A stretch of DNA of 37,202 nucleotides from a virus. Where the stretch lies: positions 1-37,202 of the IMG/VR virus record IMGVR_UViG_3300012936_000056; one strand, written 5' to 3'. The translations under genes were made by a program, and so were the position numbers. The notes under the pieces are model-generated. The model saw only the letters and a list, made by a program, of their open reading frames with translations, made no database searches and was not told the origin of the DNA. Below are positions 1-8,800 of this stretch, in pieces. Numbering within the stretch: the stretch's first letter is position 1; each line of letters opens with the position of its first letter.

Positions 1-504
1 AAAGTTTCTAACAAAAGCAGCTTCGTCTACTATTAAAAGAGAAAGTGCTTCTGAACGTCCTGCATCTTCAGATGTAGGTACAGCTTTAATTTGTGAACCA
101 TTTGAAAATTCAACTTGTTGTTTGTTGTTTGCAGTTATTGCTGGAACTAAAAGCCATTTTGGCATAGATTTAATATAAGTTTTAACTTTACGAATAAAGT
201 TTTGTGCTACTGCTAGTTTAGTAGCAATGATAAGAATATTTTTTTCTTTATAGAATATTGCTTGCCAAACAGCATAAGCAGCAACAAGTGTTGATAATCC
301 TAGTTGTCTTGATTTTAAAATAATATTGAATCTATTGTCATTAAAATCTTTAACACAGTCATCTTGAAAAGGATAAGTCTTAAAAGGAATCAGGCCTCTC
401 ATAGGATGCTGAATTTTTAAGTATTTATTCATAAAATATACAGGATCTTTTCCACATTTTATGATTTCATTTATTTGTCCATTTCTAGAAAGACGACTAG
501 TCAT
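1..504 (-). CDS. terL: Terminase large subunit, N-terminal ATPase part (cut by window edge)
   Basis: This is the packaging motor ATPase (T4 gp17 type), which pumps DNA into the prohead and cuts concatemers. I read 168 codons from ATG at 504 with no stop, so the C-terminal nuclease half lies outside the window. Visible elements are an adenine-binding Q motif (YPFQDD, Q47), a deviant Walker A KSRQLGLST at residues 64-72 with the lysine at the front of the loop, and Walker B LSLLIVDEAAF with D160/E161. T4 gp17 has a similar SRQLG loop and a DE-A-F Walker B, but a much longer N-terminal arm. The start is supported by a GAGG ribosome site inside the end of the upstream gene, whose stop lies only 2 bases away, so the two genes are probably translationally coupled. 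Identity is confident; the gene's full length is unknown. Confidence 0.93.
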   Translation of the reverse strand, partial: MTSRLSRNGQINEIIKCGKDPVYFMNKYLKIQHPMRGLIPFKTYPFQDDCVKDFNDNRFNIILKSRQLGLSTLVAAYAVWQAIFYKEKNILIIATKLAVAQNFIRKVKTYIKSMPKWLLVPAITANNKQQVEFSNGSQIKAVPTSEDAGRSEALSLLIVDEAAFVRNF

Positions 505-506
505 TG

Positions 507-878
507 TTAGGAAACCTCATATCCAACTGAAAAAGTGTACTTTAATGTTCTTATTGGACTATATGGACTTACTGTTAATGTTTCAATATTATCATAATCC
601 ATTACTTTTTTTGTTTTTAAAGGACGTCCTGATTCTTCTTTGAAAACTTGTTTAATAGATCTCATTCTTGACTCGATCATTTGTTTAGACTCAGATTTAA
701 TTAAATCCATCTGTCCTTCAAGCTGAAGATCTTTGGCAACTCTTAAAATAGTTCTGTATTCAAGTACAAGATGATTGTCTTGAATTTTAGCAACAGTTCT
801 TCTATCACTTGATTCTGCATAGTTGTTATATACATTATCAATACAATTTCCTAGTTTTGTAATTAATTCGTAATCCAT
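507..878 (-). CDS. Small protein in terminase small-subunit position; function unproven
   Basis: This is a 123-residue protein encoded immediately upstream of the terminase large subunit. In T4 that place is held by gp16, the small terminase subunit. By sequence alone I do not recognise it. It looks mostly helical up to about residue 85 (for example EYRTILRVAKDLQLEGQMDL, then a Lys/Glu-rich stretch), followed by a short segment that could be beta-rich near the C-terminus (LTVSPYSPIRTLKYTFSVGY). It has no cysteine cluster or nucleotide-binding motif. The ATG at 878 has an AAAAGG ribosome site about 10 bases upstream. A small terminase or DNA-recognition role is suggested by position only. It could equally be an unrelated accessory protein. 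Confidence 0.55.
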   Translation of the reverse strand: MDYELITKLGNCIDNVYNNYAESSDRRTVAKIQDNHLVLEYRTILRVAKDLQLEGQMDLIKSESKQMIESRMRSIKQVFKEESGRPLKTKKVMDYDNIETLTVSPYSPIRTLKYTFSVGYEVS

Positions 879-902
879 ATTTTTTAAACCTTTTGTATAG
901 AA

Positions 903-917
903 ATAATTATTAATTAT
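903..917. repeat. AT-only inverted repeat in the gap before the terminase genes
   Basis: The 61-base gap between the zinc-ribbon gene and the 123-residue gene contains a perfect dyad with 7-base arms and one central base (ATAATTA-T-TAATTAT). The gap is otherwise AT-rich and has no T4-type TATAAATA late promoter on the coding strand. It may be a weak RNA hairpin, a protein-binding dyad, or chance in AT-rich DNA. Confidence 0.25.
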
Positions 918-939
918 CTTTACTTTTTAATTTAAACAG

Positions 940-1176
940 CTAACCTTTGTTCCATTTTTCTGCATTTATATAGTAAAACAGTGTAAAACATTCTTCACAT
1001 ACACCTTTTCTTTTCATTATGTCGACGTCTTCAATTGTAGAAACAGCTTTGTTACACGAACTACAATAAATAGGACAAAAATCAAAATCTTTAGGTCTGA
1101 TAAATCTAGCAATACCTTCAGTTTTTTCTTCTGTTTTACTATCAATACTTTCCCAACCATTATTCAAGTCGAACAT
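940..1176 (-). CDS. Small zinc-ribbon protein
   Basis: This is a 78-residue protein with two CxxC pairs, C38-x2-C41 (CSSC) and C60-x2-C63 (CEEC), 18 residues apart. An additional C34 lies just before the first pair. This spacing fits a zinc ribbon or treble-clef-like knuckle. The first 30 residues are acidic and probably disordered, and the end is aromatic and helical (ECFTLFYYINAEKW). Such proteins often bind nucleic acid or act as protein adaptors, but there is no catalytic signature. The start at 1176 lies 17 bases inside the end of the SbcD-SbcC gene and has a strong AAGAGG ribosome site, so the gene is co-expressed with the recombination nuclease. A role in recombination, replication or late transcription is possible from context; none is shown by sequence. 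Confidence 0.75.
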   Translation of the reverse strand: MFDLNNGWESIDSKTEEKTEGIARFIRPKDFDFCPIYCSSCNKAVSTIEDVDIMKRKGVCEECFTLFYYINAEKWNKG

Positions 1177-4100
1177 ACGAGTCTTTACCTCTTATACTAA
1201 TTTCTATATTTTTATCTACAATATCTTTTATCGCATCAATATGTGATATGATTATTATAGACTTAAAATATTTTTTTAAACTATTTAATAGTCTTCCACA
1301 AGCTTCAACATTTGAAGCATCAAGTGCCCCAAAACCTTCATCAATTATAAAAACGTCTGATTTTGGCAAAGAAGATACATTTATCAAAGCAACTCTAATC
1401 GCTATAGAAGCCATCATTTTTTCCATTCCAGATGCACATTCTATAACTCTTTTAGAATCACCATAATCAATAAATATGTTTAAATTATTACCTTTTGTAT
1501 CTTCAGAAAGTTCTATTTTAAAACTTACAACACCATTTAAAATATTTTCTATTTCTTTATTAATCTTTGGAAGACAAGCATTAATAAGCATAGTAGGAAT
1601 ACCTTTTTTAGAGACTGCAGTTGAAAACAAATCATGTATTTTAAATTCTTGATTTAAGGATTTATATTCTTCTTTTTCTAAGAGTAACTTTTTTGTATTT
1701 TCTTCAATTGAAAATATTTCTCTTTGCATTTCCATACTTGTTAATTTGTTTTTATTTATTAAATCAATAGTTTCGTTTAACTCTGTTTTTAATTTTTTTT
1801 CTTTTGCAATTAAATCTTCACTATTAAATCCTTTTAACTCTGTAATTAAATTAAGAAACTTTATAATATTTTCTGTATTAGAATTTATTTTTGTTTCTAC
1901 AGTCTCTATTTTTGATATTAAAGCTTTTTGATCAATTTGATATTTGTACTCCTTAGCTAAAACATCATTATACTTTTTTATTTTTTGTTCAATTCCTTCA
2001 TTTATTAAGTTTTCAACTAAACCTTGATATTCAAAAATAGAACCTTCTAATTTTTTAATTTCTAAACTTATTTCTCCTATTTCATTTTTAGCACTATGAG
2101 CATTTTTTATAAATTTACAAGTAGGATAATCATCGCCACACGGTACTTGATCTAAAATTTTAAGTTGATTATTTGCGTTCTTAGCTGAAATGTTGACGAC
2201 TTTTTTGTGACTTTTTAAAGATTGTAGTTTTTTATTAAGAATATCTAACTTTTCTTTATCATTATTTAAAGAGTCAATAGGATATTTTTCTTTAAATAAT
2301 TTAAATTTTTCTAAAGCATTTTTATTTTTTTCTAAATCGTTATCTAGATTAATTTTTTCTCTTTGTAACTTTTCCTGTTTTGATTGTAAATATATGTATT
2401 CACTTTCAGCAGTTGTCTTTGTATATCCAGATGGATGCTTTTTAGTATTATTTTTTACTTTTTCAAGTTGTATGTTTATTTGTACTTCTTTAGCTCTTAG
2501 CTCTTGACTTTCATCATCTAGTTCTAAAAGTTTTGTTTTGTTTTGACTTATTTGTTCTTTATTGTTTAAAACTAAATTTTCCCAGTCTTTTTCGTTTAGA
2601 TTTTTAACCTTACTTTTTAGCACTGTAAAATCTTCTCTTGATTCTTTGTATAAAGACTCATAAATGTCAAGATTTAAAAACTTAGATAATACATTTTTTC
2701 TTGCACTAGTTTTTTCTTTAATAAATGTATTCATTTCACCTTGAGATGCAAATGATGTGTACAAAAAATCTTCAGAAGTACCAATCAAGCTTCTTAATAT
2801 TTTTTCTGTTTCTCTTCTTTGCTCTTCACTCTCATCGATATTATGATTTAAGTGCATTAAATTTAAATTAGTTGTAGCTGAAACTGTATTGTTTTTATTA
2901 GTTTTCTTTTTTGTTTCTCTAAAAATCTTATACTGATTTGTGCCTAAAGTAATTACAGCTTCAGCATCACAAAATCCTTTTCTTATATTTACAATATCAT
3001 GATTTTTAAGAGATCCTCTATCAGTAGCATTAAATAGAGTATACATAAGTGTCCCAGGTATAGAAGATTTTCCTGCTCTATTATTACCGAATATACCTAC
3101 TACGCCAGACAAATTGTCAAAATTAATAAAATTATCTTTTCCATATGAAAAAGTATTGTTAAATTTTAAAGAATTAATTGACCATTTTTGTCCAAAGTTT
3201 TTTGTAATATCTTCTGGGATTTTATCTAAATTTTTTACAAAAATGCTGTCTATTTTTTCAATCAATTCATTATTTAAATTTTCAAAGCAATTATTAATTA
3301 GCTCAAATCGATCACTTTTTTTTCTAATATTTAAAGATATATTTTTGCTATTTGCCAAATTTTCTTGTACTATATTTGTATTATTTAAAACTTGATATAC
3401 AATTTCATGTGCTTCTTTTTCATGTTTTAAATAGTAGTGAATTAATTTAATTTCTGCTTGTGACAGATTATGAGCTGATCTTATTCTATAACGAACGCCT
3501 TTTTTAACTGGTCTAGCAAAAGCTATAGTGTCTTCTACAGTTCCTTTCCAATCAATTGTTAAAAAAGGATGTGGGTTTTCAACTTGTATAAAAGTAGATT
3601 TAAAATCATTTTTACTATTAATCTCCCAATAAACAAAGCCTTTTTTAATATCTTCACCATAATTTTGTTGCACTGTACTTCCTGGGTAGCATATTCTTTT
3701 TTCATCATCTAGATATTGAAGTTTGTGAATATCTCCTAAGAATCCAAAGTCATATCCGTTAAAAAAAGAAAGTTTAACTTCACCTTCTAGTTCCCAGTCA
3801 ACGTCTGTTTTTGATCCTGTTACAGCACCGTGAAAACATGCAATATTAACTTCATTTTCAACAGGATGTACGTTTTTCCAACCTTTTTCATCAAAGCAAC
3901 TAAAAACACACCAGTTAAAGCCTTCTACACCAGTTTGATATACACCGCTTTTTTTATAAAGAAAAATATTAGAATTATTAATTGCTGAAAGAATTGGTGT
4001 AATTGCATCTTGTCTATCCTCGTTTAGAATTAATCCGTCGTGATTACCTAAAATAACATGGACAGGAGCAATATTAGCTAAAGAATTGAACCACCAAGTA

Positions 4101-4285
4101 AGCATGTCAATAATTTCAGGGGTAATACCTTGCGTTTTACTATGTACAATATCACCACCAATAAAAATACAGTCAAGATCTAACTCCTGTAATTCATCAA
4201 AAAGTCTTTCAAATACTTGAAAGTACTCTTCGTGTCTCTTAAGACTTCTAAAATGTATATCACTAATATGTGCACATTTAAACAT
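1160..4285 (-). CDS. Single-chain SbcD-SbcC (Mre11-Rad50, gp47-gp46) recombination nuclease/ATPase
   Basis: This is a DNA-end-processing complex on one 1041-residue chain. Residues 1-~330 are an SbcD/Mre11/gp47 calcineurin-like phosphoesterase with metal-binding motifs SDIH (D9, H11), GGD (43-45), GNHD (80-83), FHG (H152) and GDIH (184-187), then YPGS-QQNYGE. Residues ~368-1041 are SbcC/Rad50/gp46: Walker A GNNRAGKSS (400-408), Q-loop near Q515, coiled coil ~545-890 with a hook at C716 and C723, signature ASGMEK (951-956), Walker B VFIIDE (978-983) with D-loop GALD, and switch histidine H1015. In T4 and in bacteria these are two genes. There is no stop or frameshift between the halves. The ATG at 4285 has an AAGGA site. 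Predicted role is resection of double-strand ends for recombination-dependent replication and host DNA breakdown. The hook has six residues between its cysteines instead of two. Confidence 0.93.
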   Translation of the reverse strand: MFKCAHISDIHFRSLKRHEEYFQVFERLFDELQELDLDCIFIGGDIVHSKTQGITPEIIDMLTWWFNSLANIAPVHVILGNHDGLILNEDRQDAITPILSAINNSNIFLYKKSGVYQTGVEGFNWCVFSCFDEKGWKNVHPVENEVNIACFHGAVTGSKTDVDWELEGEVKLSFFNGYDFGFLGDIHKLQYLDDEKRICYPGSTVQQNYGEDIKKGFVYWEINSKNDFKSTFIQVENPHPFLTIDWKGTVEDTIAFARPVKKGVRYRIRSAHNLSQAEIKLIHYYLKHEKEAHEIVYQVLNNTNIVQENLANSKNISLNIRKKSDRFELINNCFENLNNELIEKIDSIFVKNLDKIPEDITKNFGQKWSINSLKFNNTFSYGKDNFINFDNLSGVVGIFGNNRAGKSSIPGTLMYTLFNATDRGSLKNHDIVNIRKGFCDAEAVITLGTNQYKIFRETKKKTNKNNTVSATTNLNLMHLNHNIDESEEQRRETEKILRSLIGTSEDFLYTSFASQGEMNTFIKEKTSARKNVLSKFLNLDIYESLYKESREDFTVLKSKVKNLNEKDWENLVLNNKEQISQNKTKLLELDDESQELRAKEVQINIQLEKVKNNTKKHPSGYTKTTAESEYIYLQSKQEKLQREKINLDNDLEKNKNALEKFKLFKEKYPIDSLNNDKEKLDILNKKLQSLKSHKKVVNISAKNANNQLKILDQVPCGDDYPTCKFIKNAHSAKNEIGEISLEIKKLEGSIFEYQGLVENLINEGIEQKIKKYNDVLAKEYKYQIDQKALISKIETVETKINSNTENIIKFLNLITELKGFNSEDLIAKEKKLKTELNETIDLINKNKLTSMEMQREIFSIEENTKKLLLEKEEYKSLNQEFKIHDLFSTAVSKKGIPTMLINACLPKINKEIENILNGVVSFKIELSEDTKGNNLNIFIDYGDSKRVIECASGMEKMMASIAIRVALINVSSLPKSDVFIIDEGFGALDASNVEACGRLLNSLKKYFKSIIIISHIDAIKDIVDKNIEISIRGKDSYVRLE

Positions 4286-4287
4286 TA

Positions 4288-5250
4288 CTATAACATCCTT
4301 ATTTTTGAAAGCAAAGAATCAGTTTCTGTATATTCTTTTGCATTATTATAAATTTTATTAAATTGATCTCTTGACATATCACCAATATCATTAGGACCTC
4401 TTGTATCTAATATGTCAACGTTTATGTCATATGCTGAAAGTGTTTTTGCAATTTTTAATGATTTAGAATAAGCATCACTATCTAAAGCTAATTTAATATC
4501 AGTTTTATTTTTAACTATTTCTTGAAATAATTTCATGTCTTCAGATAAAACAGAACCAAGTAAACATGTTGCATTATCATTTGTTTTTAATAAATCTAAA
4601 GGACCTTCAACAATTGTTAAAGGAATGTTCCAATTAATATTTATTTCGTTAAATATAATATTTTTTTTTGGAATAGTTGCATTTTTATATTTATAGCCGC
4701 AGCTTGTGTCTACATCAATATTTCTAGAAACGTAGTAATTTAATTCACCTTTTTTATTATAAGAAGGTAATATTAAAAATCTTCTAAAATCACTTGATGT
4801 AGAAAAGCCAGCTCTTAACATACAAAGCTTATGTTTGTTAATTCCTCTTTTAATAGCGTATTTAAAGACATCTCTTGCATCTGGATCTCTTGGACTGAAG
4901 TTATCTAAGAAAAACTCAAATCCTTCTGGTAGAAGAACAGAATCAACTTCTTCTTCGATTTCATCCTCATCAAACAAACTAAACTTTTTATTGTTTTTCT
5001 TAAAAAGCCCGTCAGGAATTTTAATATTTTTGTTTATTTTATTAACAAGGTAATAAACATTTGATCCTTTTTTCCCACAAACCCAACAATGAAAAAAGCA
5101 TTTTTCTAAATGTATTACCATTTTCATTTTTCTTTTGTTTGTACTATTGCAAAAAGGACAGCAAATATTTAAATTTACACCATCTTTTGACAAATGATAG
5201 TTTTTTAAATTACTATCAAAAAAGTCTAATCTTTTATTTAAATCATTCAT
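4288..5250 (-). CDS. DNA primase, DnaG/gp61-like (zinc finger plus TOPRIM)
   Basis: This is a 320-residue primase that would make RNA primers at the replication fork. The N-terminal zinc-binding module has CPFC (C31, C34) and CFFHCWVC (C55, C58), a CHC2-like finger in which the last ligands are cysteines. A catalytic TOPRIM follows, with VEGPLD (E215) and the metal-binding DSD (D257, D259), then a GPND-IGD segment near 285-291. The length is close to T4 gp61 (342 residues) and shorter than bacterial DnaG, with no obvious helicase-binding C-terminal bundle. The ATG at 5250 overlaps the end of the resolvase gene by 8 bases, and the SbcD-SbcC gene begins 2 bases after its stop, so all three are one unit. 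No helicase is visible in the window. Confidence 0.9.
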   Translation of the reverse strand: MNDLNKRLDFFDSNLKNYHLSKDGVNLNICCPFCNSTNKRKMKMVIHLEKCFFHCWVCGKKGSNVYYLVNKINKNIKIPDGLFKKNNKKFSLFDEDEIEEEVDSVLLPEGFEFFLDNFSPRDPDARDVFKYAIKRGINKHKLCMLRAGFSTSSDFRRFLILPSYNKKGELNYYVSRNIDVDTSCGYKYKNATIPKKNIIFNEININWNIPLTIVEGPLDLLKTNDNATCLLGSVLSEDMKLFQEIVKNKTDIKLALDSDAYSKSLKIAKTLSAYDINVDILDTRGPNDIGDMSRDQFNKIYNNAKEYTETDSLLSKIRML

Positions 5251-5818
5251 TATTTATTACGATACCAGCTTTACAAATTACATATGCGTCAGCTATATCA
5301 TAACAAAATTTTTCAAATTTTACACGACCTTTATTTGGCCCTCGCGAAATAATTTTTGTAGCCCAATTATAACCCCCTAGATCTTTATCGACCCACTCCA
5401 TAATTTGTTCTTTTTTATCCTTGTCACTGTTTTTATCTATTTTGATTCCTAATGATTTCCTAGCTGTATTAACATTAATAAAAACAGGCTTAATTTTGGT
5501 AATCCTAAATACTATGTTTGATACTATTCCATTAAATCTTGCTAACTGCATCAAAGTTCTTGCTGAAGACATTCCTCTACTAAAACTTTGCAAAGTATCT
5601 TCTATATAGATGTTATCTATTAAAATTTCATTATCTAAAATATCTTTCAATATTAGAGATATAAAATCTTCTTCAAACTTCTTTGATTTGTCAAACATGC
5701 ACTTCGTCTTTGTCAAGTCAACATGTTTTAATTTTTGAAGTTTATTGTCTAAAAAAAGAGACATACCTACAATAGATGTTGATACGTCTAATCCAATACT
5801 ATATTTTTGTTTTTCCAT
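5243..5818 (-). CDS. RuvC-like Holliday-junction resolvase
   Basis: This is a 191-residue RNase-H-fold nuclease predicted to cut four-way DNA junctions. The four acidic positions are visible: D11 in IGLDVSTS (strand 1), E73 in NIYIEDTLQ, and D174 and D177 in CYDIADAY. A basic DKDKKEQI stretch at 132-139 resembles the family's DNA-contacting region. Length is close to bacterial RuvC (about 170 residues). T4 uses the unrelated endonuclease VII (gp49) for debranching before packaging, so this enzyme may fill that job here. Start and upstream stop overlap as TAATG with the 1042-residue structural gene, and there is no good ribosome site of its own, so reinitiation is likely. It is the first DNA-metabolism gene after the structural block. 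Other RNase-H-like nucleases are a less likely alternative. Confidence 0.85.
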   Translation of the reverse strand: MEKQKYSIGLDVSTSIVGMSLFLDNKLQKLKHVDLTKTKCMFDKSKKFEEDFISLILKDILDNEILIDNIYIEDTLQSFSRGMSSARTLMQLARFNGIVSNIVFRITKIKPVFINVNTARKSLGIKIDKNSDKDKKEQIMEWVDKDLGGYNWATKIISRGPNKGRVKFEKFCYDIADAYVICKAGIVINNE

Positions 5819-8800
5819 TAATAGTCCATTTTTAGTCTAAAGAGAATAGAGTCTGAAAGCTTTTTGGGCGCTGGTCTTGCTAATTTAGCTTTTGCAACAA
5901 TATTCAGATTCTCATCGTGTAAGTTTATATCTGTAATATAAACAAAACTTTCTTCAGAGTTAAATGCACTTTCATCATGTCTTAAATCTTCATTATAAGA
6001 TTTATTTGAAGACTTATCAAACAAACCTTTTCTAGCAGGAATATTTATTTCATTAACGTATAAATAGGAGTTTGAGAAAAAGTTACAGCTAAAGTCATCT
6101 TCACCAAAATATACTAATTCTGGTCTATTTAAAGAAGCAATACCATCTTTATAAAAGATATGACCAACATAATTCCAAGAAGCTACTTTAGTTTTACAAT
6201 TATCTCTATACAACCCTCCATTTTTATTATCACTAAATTTTAAATTAATATTTCCATTTGAAGTACTTACATTATCATCTAAGATTTCAAATGTATCTTT
6301 TTTAATATTTTTATTGTAAAATTTACTAGGTATGTCAAAAATAGTAGTAAAGATACTATCATAATCTTTATTAATAACTGAATATGGTACGGGTAATCTT
6401 AGAAATTGTATTTGTGTATTTTTATATTCAAGAGATTCAGTATGACTATTATCAGTACTACTTCTATTTACAAGATCTGATATGCTTTCTTTATAATGTC
6501 TAAGAATTGGGTTGCTAAAAGATATTTGATATATTTCTTTACATTCTTGTTCTAAATTAAGAACTCTTAATTTTTCATCACTAGTATAATTATTTAAGTT
6601 TATATCTTGTCTATCAAGATCAATTTCAGAAACATTTGTTATTATATTATCATGAAATATAAAATTGCTGTAATTAAATAGTTTATCTTTAGAAATATTT
6701 GGTGTAACGTTTATGTTTTCAAGTCCTACATCAAAAATTGTAGCTAAATCAGAAACTTCTCCATTATCATCAACGTTAAAGAAGTCTTCAAAAAAACTTT
6801 GAATAGTATCTATATCTTGTTCATTATAGTTTAAAAAATTTGGATTTTTAACTAAAACATTAATATTATCATCTATGTCTAATAGTCTTTCTGGAGTTAT
6901 ATTGTTTGATCTAGAGTTATCTAAGTTCCAACTATAATTATAATTCTTATTTTTATGAATATTTTCAACAGTTATGTTAAAATTTAAAGTTTCATTAAAA
7001 AGACTATCGTCCAATTTTATGCTATTATTTGAATATTCATTAATTATACTGTTTATTGGCTCAAAATAAACATCTTGAATGCCATTGTCATTAGGAAGTA
7101 TTAAAAGATTTCTATAAGAAATATTGCTATTTATATTGATTAATCTATTACTGTGACTACTATCTTTTAAATTTTTGTTATAAATAGACTTTTGTAATAT
7201 ACCTGTTTTTATATCATTATGATCATCTGTATATGATAAAAGAGAAGAATTAGAAATACTAAAAAAATCTCTATAAATATAATCTTCTTCTTTTCCTCCA
7301 ATAACAATATTAGGTTTTGTATGCTTTATAAAATCAGTCAAATAATTTTCAGATGAAACTTCTAATCCTCCACAAGTATTTGCAAGAAAAGGATTGAAAA
7401 TACAAGAATATCTGAGATTTATTTTAGTAGCATTAGCATTAAAAGAACCTCTTTTTTTAATAAAATAAGGTACATAAAAAACAGGAACGTAAAATTCAAT
7501 ATTTTCTTCTAATTCAATATCTTCAATTGTTTTGTTACATATATTGTTATTTATAAAATCAACGTTTAATACATCTGAATATATTCTAATATCATGTATT
7601 TCTCCATGGAAAGATTCTGAATTACTATTTACTCTATTTTCAAAAGTTATATTTCCAGTATAATTCGGGTCAGATGTCAATATTTGACCATCATCTTGCC
7701 ATTCATTTTCTTTTCCTAGGGATATATCTTTGTCAAATTCTCTAGCAAAAATTTGGTAAAAAACATGTGAATAGTTAACATTATTGCCATAAATAGGACG
7801 ATTACCTAGACATATAAAACTATTTCCAGTATAATTTTCTCTATTTTCAACAATTTCAGTTTCAAATAACTTTACTCCATCTATAAAAAATCCTAAATTA
7901 ACTTGATTGTTCTGATTTTTAAAATAATTTAAACTTAAGTTATACCACCTATTATTTAAAATGTTTAAAACAGAAGAAAGATAAAGGCCTTCTATGTCAT
8001 CTTTTACAACATCTGTGACTAAATCATTTAAAGTTAGATAACTTTTTAAGTTATTTTTTGTTTTTTCTCCTAAAGTAATACCAATTCGATGTTTTAAAGA
8101 AGAAGTGTTTCTTATTATATAAATTGATATTACATTTGGAACGTGAAAAATACATTCTGGATTTGATTCTGATGAATAATTTTTCCTTAAATTAAAATAC
8201 AAGCTCAGATTAAAAGAATTTCTATTTATAAAGTTGTATTGATTTTCACCATTACTTTTTATTGTATTTGGCCAAATAATACAATTACTATGATTTAAAT
8301 TATTATCAAATCTTTGTGAAAAGAAATTAATTGAGTTCCAATTACAGTATCCATAATTTAAATCATTGTAGAAATCAAGCGAGTAGTCTTTTTTATAGTC
8401 TCCATATAATCTATTCTTTACGTAATTCTTTTTTTGCAAACTAAAACTATCTGGTAAAAAATGTTGTTCTATTCTGTCAATTTTGTAGCTATTTCTAAAC
8501 AAAAAGCTTTTAATGTCACTGTTATTAACTGTATAATTTACAATATCTTGATATTGATTTCCATTAAATGATCTATAGTTTTCTATTTTATCTTGATACT
8601 CTTTTCTTTTTGTAAAATAATTCTGAGTATTAACATTTGAAGGAATAGGATCATCAGGAGTTATAATGCTATAACTTTCATAAAAATGATCATTTTCACT
8701 TATATACGTGTACAAGTTTTTTAAGTCTACTCTTTTTAATGCAATACTTAAATCAGATTCATTACCGTTTAAGTTAAGTTCACTTGTAGAAAAATTTCTA

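Noticed and set aside
4688-4695. TATAAATA (T4 late promoter consensus) on the minus strand
   Set aside because: It lies inside the primase coding region, about 400 bases before the next start, and is one of several chance matches in AT-rich DNA. No gap contains a convincing match on the coding strand.
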